Shown one piece after another: positions 5,241 through 9,030 of a stretch of DNA of 9,030 nt. Made by a program: the position numbers and the translations under genes. Position 1 is the stretch's first letter. Each line of letters begins with the position of its first letter. Source of the stretch: Chlamydiota bacterium (GTDB taxonomy: Bacteria > Chlamydiota > Chlamydiia > Chlamydiales > Rhabdochlamydiaceae); contig JAAKFC010000048.1 in assembly GCA_011065225.1 (NCBI GenBank), forward strand, positions 1 through 9,030, in the 5' to 3' direction. Below the pieces are notes generated by a model. The model ran no database searches. It saw only the letters and a list, made by a program, of their open reading frames with translations, and was not told the DNA's origin.

Positions 5241-6868
5241 GAATCCTCATATAACTTTTTAAAATCAAACTCCAAAATAGATTCTAAAATATCTGATTCC
5301 AAAAAATCTGAAGCTTTTTGATATTGCTCTTCGAATCCATTTTCTTCTTTAACAGGAAAATCTAAATGTTCGTTTATTAATAAAAATGTTTTTTCTGTCA
5401 AGTTATTTCCTTTCCCGATTTTATTTCTAATTATCCAGTAGGCTTGCGAAACAGTTAATAAGTAAATCGACAGTAATTGTTTCATTAATTCTAATTGATC
5501 TAATAACTTATGACAAGCTGTAGCACCATAACTAACAACATCTTCTGTTTCATTTGCACTTGTACAATTCATAAGACTAGAAGGTTGAGCGAGAAGACAA
5601 ATCTTATGAACTAGAGCATTTGCTGTGTAATGAGGAATCATAAACCCTGATTTCAGGCCTATATTTTCTTCATCGGGAATAAGGTAACATGGCAAGCCAC
5701 ATTTATTGCGTACGGGATTGAGTAAATATGTAATTTGACGTTCTAGTAACAGAGCAATTTTAGCATTTGCCAATGAAATTCCATCAGCTATACATGTTAA
5801 ATTCTCCCCATGAAAGTTGCCGCCTGAAAGAACGGCCCATTTCTGATCATGGAATTCATGAAAACAATCAGGATTAACGTTAACGTTATTAGAAAAATCT
5901 TTTTCTCTAAAAATCAGAGGATTGTCTGTTATAGCATTTATTTCATTCTCAATCTTTTTTAATTGATCAAATATGGATTCAATTCTAGGGCCTAAAATCT
6001 GAGGAATGCATCTAATGCAATAGTCATTTTGAGTTCTTTCATTATCAATCAAGTCGGAATTATAAAAATACTGCATTAGCAAAGAAGAGATGAATTTTTG
6101 GCCTTTTTGAAATCTGACGGTATGAATCGGTTCATAAAATGCTGTATCAACTGCACGAGTAGCATTTAAAAACAATCCTAAACATGCCATAAGACTATTA
6201 AAATATTTTATCTGTTTTTGATACGCAATGGATATCATTGAGGTCATAAATGACGTTCCATTTATTAATGCAAGGCCTTCTTTTGCTTTTGGTTGAAAAG
6301 GCTTGATTTTCGCAAGAGCGAGAGCTTCGTTAGCTAATATTCGCTTGCCTTTATATTTTACCCAAACAGGATCTCCCATCATAGCTCTGCCTAAGCGAGC
6401 TAAAAAAGCTAAATCACCACTTGCTCCTAGGGAACCACTGCAAGGAATTTCTGGTACTATCCTTGCATTAATCATTGCGACCAAAATATTCAATGCATCT
6501 ACTGAGAATCCTGAATATCCCTTTGATAATGAATGAGCACGTAATATCATCGCACCTAAAACTATTTCTGAAGAAAAAGAAGCCCCAATGCCGGCGTCAT
6601 GACTCCGAATCATATTCGAAGAAAGACGAGCGACATTTTCGATAGAAATATTTATATCGCGTAAGTCTCCAATAGAGGTGGTAATTCCGTAGATTTTACG
6701 TTCTTTTTTTATAATAAAATTTATAAAATCCTGGACTTCATTTAAGTTTTGAATGGTTTCGGAATCCATGCAAAATTTGGAGTCTGTTTTTAATAACAAA
6801 TGAAAATCATGAAGGGTCATCCAGTAATTTGATTTAAGAAAGATAGAAGTTGATTTTTTTAATTTCAT
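5237..6868 (-). CDS. hutH: MIO-dependent aromatic amino acid ammonia-lyase, histidine-type, 543 aa
   Basis: Homolog of histidine ammonia-lyase (HAL)/PAL/TAL enzymes, which remove ammonia from an aromatic amino acid without added cofactor. The MIO electrophile forms from Ala149-Ser150-Gly151 in GSLGASGDLAFLARLG. Other expected active-site residues are visible: Tyr60 (IYGITT), Asn203 (ALINGTS), Gln280/Tyr283/Arg286 (TQNDYCIRCIPQ), Phe352 (SGGNFHGE) and Glu442 (TSANETEDVVSYG). The selectivity pair in NMIRSHDAGIG is Ser89-His90, as in HALs (SH), not HL (TAL) or FL (PAL), which favours histidine but does not prove it. Length exceeds the usual 500-510 partly through an insert before SGGNFHG (about 321-347) and a longer C-terminus. 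First gene of a three-gene operon, with the methyltransferase overlapping by 4 nt. The ATG at 6868 has no clear ribosome binding site. An aminomutase activity is an alternative. No hutU, hutI or hutG is nearby. Confidence 0.9.
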   Translation of the reverse strand: MKLKKSTSIFLKSNYWMTLHDFHLLLKTDSKFCMDSETIQNLNEVQDFINFIIKKERKIYGITTSIGDLRDINISIENVARLSSNMIRSHDAGIGASFSSEIVLGAMILRAHSLSKGYSGFSVDALNILVAMINARIVPEIPCSGSLGASGDLAFLARLGRAMMGDPVWVKYKGKRILANEALALAKIKPFQPKAKEGLALINGTSFMTSMISIAYQKQIKYFNSLMACLGLFLNATRAVDTAFYEPIHTVRFQKGQKFISSLLMQYFYNSDLIDNERTQNDYCIRCIPQILGPRIESIFDQLKKIENEINAITDNPLIFREKDFSNNVNVNPDCFHEFHDQKWAVLSGGNFHGENLTCIADGISLANAKIALLLERQITYLLNPVRNKCGLPCYLIPDEENIGLKSGFMIPHYTANALVHKICLLAQPSSLMNCTSANETEDVVSYGATACHKLLDQLELMKQLLSIYLLTVSQAYWIIRNKIGKGNNLTEKTFLLINEHLDFPVKEENGFEEQYQKASDFLESDILESILEFDFKKLYEDS

Positions 6869-6968
6869 ATCGTAAAAATAATTTTTCTAACTAAAAAATT
6901 TAAAGAAATCTTAATTACCGGCTTTTTTAATAAGACTCCCCATAGATAGAAAAAACTCCCGCTTTATT

Positions 6969-6996
6969 TTGACAATTATTGTATAAGATATATGTT
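6969..6996 (+). promoter_or_regulatory. Possible plus-strand promoter overlapping the operon promoter
   Basis: A perfect TTGACA at 6969-6974 is followed after 16 bp by TATGTT, a four-of-six -10 match. It overlaps the minus-strand promoter. The nearest plus-strand gene starts only at 7535, so a product is not obvious and the match may be chance in AT-rich DNA. Confidence 0.25.
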
Positions 6997-7006
6997 TTTT
7001 TGTAAA
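6978..7006 (-). promoter_or_regulatory. Sigma70-like promoter of the lyase-methyltransferase-membrane operon
   Basis: On the minus strand TTTACA (7006-7001) and TACAAT (6983-6978) are separated by exactly 17 bp, each matching consensus at five of six positions. Transcription would start near 6971 and give a leader of about 100 nt before the ATG at 6868. This is the best promoter match I found upstream of the operon. Confidence 0.5.
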
Positions 7007-7189
7007 TCGAAACATTCTTGAATTGGGACAAATGCACCTTTCAAAATTTTTTTGAAGATCTTTTTTTTGGACATAAATCCTTTTAGGTAAAGATCATATT
7101 AATCAAACAGAGGTTTGCAAAAAGAAAATGGCTTTTTTTCTATAGAAACTAAGAATCAAAAGATTAGCAGAAAGGGGAAACACCTGCAG

Positions 7190-7399
7190 TTAAAAAATAT
7201 GCAAATACGCAAGGGCTAAAGATGCAAAGGCATCAGCGCTTTGGCCAGCGAGAGTAAACCATCCCCCGAGGAGTAGACCATTTCGAGGGCTAAAGTTATA
7301 TTCGATTGCAGGGGCGAAAGCGATTTGGGTTGTGGCTGGTAGGCCGATGGTTCCTGGTTCTCCAGTTGTGGTGTGCCCGTCCGTTGAGGTCTGTGGTTT
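7190..7399 (-). pseudogene. C-terminal fragment of an outer-membrane beta-barrel protein
   Basis: The minus strand carries 69 sense codons ending at a TAA (7192-7190). The reading includes GLPATTQIAFAPAIEYNFS, then GLLLGGWFTLAGQ and FASLALAYLHIF. Alternating hydrophobic/polar residues, aromatic girdle residues, a periplasmic-type turn (SPRNG) and a C-terminal phenylalanine are the marks of the last strands of an outer-membrane beta-barrel, where the final aromatic residue is the assembly signal. There is no start codon; the frame is closed by a stop at 7402-7400 and nothing upstream continues it. GC content is higher than in the flanks. This is the surviving tail of a gene whose 5' part was deleted. 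The fold is readable; the transported substrate, if any, is not. Confidence 0.65.
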
Positions 7400-7415
7400 T
7401 TATTTAATGGAGAAA

Positions 7416-7443
7416 TTGCAGATCTTCTGCAAAGAGGCTTTGC
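7416..7443. repeat. Two overlapping inverted repeats (mutually exclusive hairpins)
   Basis: TTGCAGA-tct-TCTGCAA (7416-7432) is a perfect 7-bp repeat with a 3-nt centre. It overlaps GCAAAG-agg-CTTTGC (7429-7443), a perfect 6-bp repeat, and the two share GCAA, so only one can form at a time in RNA. They lie between the beta-barrel remnant and the 112-aa gene. They could be an operator, an attenuator or the edge of a rearrangement. There is no U-run after them on the plus strand. Confidence 0.4.
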
Positions 7444-7456
7444 TGGTGAAGAAAAA

Positions 7457-7486
7457 TTTACATGTCTAAAAAAGCACCTGTTTTAT
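7457..7486 (+). promoter_or_regulatory. Weak candidate promoter for the 112-aa gene and protease
   Basis: TTTACA at 7457-7462 (five of six) is followed after 18 bp by TTTTAT (four of six). The position, about 50 bp before the ATG at 7535, is sensible, but the -10 match is poor. Confidence 0.25.
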
Positions 7487-7534
7487 AGACTGTTTTCTTT
7501 GATATTGGGAATTAAATTCCAAAGGAGGAACCAT

Positions 7535-7873
7535 ATGGCAGCTATTGCTTCCGCAACATGGACGGACAAATCTGGTAGTCCACGATTAGAGTTTTCTATG
7601 TCACAAGATGGAATGGTTGTGGCCGGTTTTTTTCAAAAAAATGCACAGGGTGAGTTTGAGAATACAGGGCTTAGAATTAATGAAAGAAGCATCACAATAG
7701 AGACAGAGAATATTAGCGCCTTACTTCGAGGTATTTCACAGAAAACCTTTTATCTGAATGAATTGAACCGCGAACAAAAAAAGGCTGTTCTAGGCTCTTT
7801 GCAAAATAGAAGCATAGAAATTATGAGAGGCCACAATCAACAGGGCTCTATGGTGATTCATGCCCTTCCATAA
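7535..7873 (+). CDS. Orphan 112-aa protein upstream of the serine protease
   Basis: I do not recognise this protein. The ATG at 7535 is preceded by AAAGGAGG with a 7-nt spacer, clearly a better start than an in-frame ATG 12 codons upstream at 7499 whose reading crosses this site. The product has no signal peptide or membrane segment. Residues 7-60 look beta-rich (TWTDKSGSPRLEFSMS, MVVAGFFQK, RSITIETENI), followed by a helical part around 60-90 (SALLRGI, LNREQKKAVLGSLQ) and a final strand (IEIMRG, GSMVIHALP). It has no cysteine. The stop is 24 nt before the protease ATG, same strand, so the two are probably co-transcribed. A role as a partner, chaperone or inhibitor of the protease is possible, but nothing in the sequence shows it. 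Confidence 0.75.
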   Translation: MAAIASATWTDKSGSPRLEFSMSQDGMVVAGFFQKNAQGEFENTGLRINERSITIETENISALLRGISQKTFYLNELNREQKKAVLGSLQNRSIEIMRGHNQQGSMVIHALP

Positions 7874-7897
7874 GCATAGAAAAAAGAGATTGAAATC

Positions 7898-9030
7898 ATG
7901 ACGCAAAAAGTTGGATCTGACTTTAATTTATCGGGTGTTTCAGTGATAGAAAGCTCTAAAGAAGAATACTCTCATCTTGTTCAGTCTACAGGATTACAAG
8001 CTCTTGACAAGGATGAAGAATTCACAAAAAGTGCGATTTTTAGCGCCATGCGCAAAATCATCGGGTTGGTGCAAGGGCAACTTCTCTGCACAGGATTTTT
8101 TGTAAAAATAGGAGAGCAAAATAAGTTTGTATCCACTTTTCATTCTCAAAAAGTAGGAGAAGGTGTATTTGTCAATGATTATAAAGGTGTGCCAACCCAA
8201 CTGGATAAAGATCGTCTAGATTTATGTGAGCGTCACGATATTTGTTTATTGGATTGCTGGGCAAATTCTCCAACAGCTGTTGATTATCTTCCTTTAGCTC
8301 CTCCAGATTATGAAGTAAATGAAGGAGACACTGTTTATTTTGCCGGTTTTCCCCTTGAAGGAACATCTAAACTGATCTTTCACAAAGGTTATGTCTCTTC
8401 GGTTGACGAGGTATTTGTCCGTGGAAAGAAGATAAGGAATTTTACGATTGATGGAACTATAGTTGCAGGCCATTCGGGTAGCCCTGTTGTTGTAAAAGAT
8501 AAGAAGCAGCAACAGCTGCATTTGATCGGAATGATCGTATCTGAGGTGATCAATTCGCAAGAGCAATTAAATTCTATTTGTGAACATGAAGATTCTAAAG
8601 TTCGCGAGATAGCTAGGGTCATTCGAAATAATTTGTCTACTGGAATGGGTAGAGCCGTGGATATTCGGATTTGTGAATTATTATTATCGAAAGGGTCCTT
8701 GCCACTTTCTGATGGAGCATACAAAGCAGTACAAGATTGTGATCTGGAAGTAGGCAAGCCTGTGATATCAGGTAGCCTTCCAATAGGTGATAATGGAAAA
8801 TTGAGATATTGGGAATGGATGCCTACAAATGCTAAAGGAAAGGGACCAAGAGGTTTAACATTTATAGCTCCTGGTATGCAGGATAAAATGACTTATAAAT
8901 TTGAAGGACAACCTCATGATAATACTTCCTATAACAAGAATCAGGGAGAATTATACTCGGCTGCTGCAACTAAGCTAAAATCTATCATTGGATCTGCTGA
9001 GATTCCTCAGAGCTTTGAATTTGAATGTTA
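7898..9030 (+). CDS. Trypsin-like serine protease with unassigned C-terminal region (runs off right edge)
   Basis: From ATG 7898 the plus strand reads 377 codons with no stop to 9028; the last two bases (TA) could begin Tyr or a stop, so the end is undefined. Residues about 45-260 fit a chymotrypsin-fold peptidase (Trypsin_2 style): GFFVKIGEQNKFVSTFHS supplies His82, HDICLLDCW supplies Asp114, and TIVAGHSGSPVVV supplies the nucleophile Ser193 in a GHSGSP variant of GDSGGP. GDTVYFAGFPLEG (143-155) matches the strand before the specificity region. There is no signal peptide, so the protein is cytosolic or secreted by a leaderless route. Residues about 265-377 form a region I cannot assign, with YWEWMPTNAKGKGPRGLTF and a Gly/Asn-rich patch. 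The ribosome binding site is weak (AAGAGA), so translation may lean on the 112-aa gene 24 nt upstream. Confidence 0.8.
   Translation, partial: MTQKVGSDFNLSGVSVIESSKEEYSHLVQSTGLQALDKDEEFTKSAIFSAMRKIIGLVQGQLLCTGFFVKIGEQNKFVSTFHSQKVGEGVFVNDYKGVPTQLDKDRLDLCERHDICLLDCWANSPTAVDYLPLAPPDYEVNEGDTVYFAGFPLEGTSKLIFHKGYVSSVDEVFVRGKKIRNFTIDGTIVAGHSGSPVVVKDKKQQQLHLIGMIVSEVINSQEQLNSICEHEDSKVREIARVIRNNLSTGMGRAVDIRICELLLSKGSLPLSDGAYKAVQDCDLEVGKPVISGSLPIGDNGKLRYWEWMPTNAKGKGPRGLTFIAPGMQDKMTYKFEGQPHDNTSYNKNQGELYSAAATKLKSIIGSAEIPQSFEFEC

Larger units (their letters stand above)
6869..7189. other. Non-coding leader and intergenic region upstream of the lyase operon
   Basis: Very AT-rich with several T and A runs and no credible open frame on either strand. 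The left third is the probable 5' leader of the lyase mRNA, followed by the promoter at 6978-7006. Beyond about 7010 I see only a short CAAAC/GTTTG stem near 7110-7130 and no recognisable element. It ends at the stop of the beta-barrel fragment. Confidence 0.6.

Noticed and set aside
3287..6536. Plus-strand frames at 3287-3544 and 6303-6536
   Set aside because: They are antisense to the 502-aa membrane protein and the lyase, both clearly real.
7994..8757. Several minus-strand frames of 64-122 codons
   Set aside because: All are shadows of the serine protease, which carries a recognisable catalytic triad on the plus strand.
1..9030. CRISPR array, tRNA or rRNA genes, phage attachment site
   Set aside because: I saw no regularly spaced direct repeats, no cloverleaf with a TTC-arm motif, no rRNA-like conserved sequence and no flanking direct repeats.

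Overview
The window is AT-rich and Gram-negative in character. It carries an outer-membrane beta-barrel fragment, large multi-spanning membrane proteins with no recognisable family, and a graveyard of broken insertion sequences. The overall flavour recalls an amoeba-associated, intracellular-type genome such as an environmental chlamydia. That is an impression from protein style and codon use; no marker gene settles the taxonomy.

Region by region. (1) Positions 1-247, minus strand: the N-terminal 82 codons of a DUF4238-like protein that runs off the left edge. (2) 278-1172: a mosaic of dead mobile DNA. It holds an IS5-family element with its left inverted repeat and a frameshifted, internally deleted transposase; an IS3-family remnant (first 35 codons of orfA plus one candidate terminal repeat); and a 121-bp IS903-like miniature element with both ends. 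(3) 1229-1621, minus strand: two very small genes, the second with a strong ribosome binding site enclosed in a perfect 9-bp hairpin. (4) 1717-2937, plus strand: an 8-helix membrane protein built from two related halves. (5) 6868-3013, minus strand: a tightly coupled three-gene operon encoding a MIO-type aromatic amino acid (histidine-type) ammonia-lyase, a class I SAM-dependent methyltransferase and a 502-residue membrane protein. The junctions are a 4-nt ATGA overlap and a 1-nt TAATG overlap. A good sigma70-like promoter (TTTACA, 17 bp, TACAAT) lies about 100 nt upstream. (6) 7399-7190, minus strand: the C-terminal end of an outer-membrane beta-barrel gene whose 5' part is gone. (7) 7535 to the right edge, plus strand: a 112-residue orphan protein followed 24 nt later by a chymotrypsin-fold serine protease with a visible His/Asp/Ser triad and an unassigned C-terminal region. 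The protease reading frame is still open at position 9028.

The most promising unit is the ammonia-lyase / methyltransferase / membrane-protein operon. No urocanase or other hut gene is present in the window, so the lyase does not look like part of ordinary histidine catabolism here. A small pathway that deaminates an aromatic amino acid, methylates a product and moves it across a membrane is a reasonable hypothesis, but the substrate cannot be read from the sequence. The protease and its small upstream partner form a second unit of interest.
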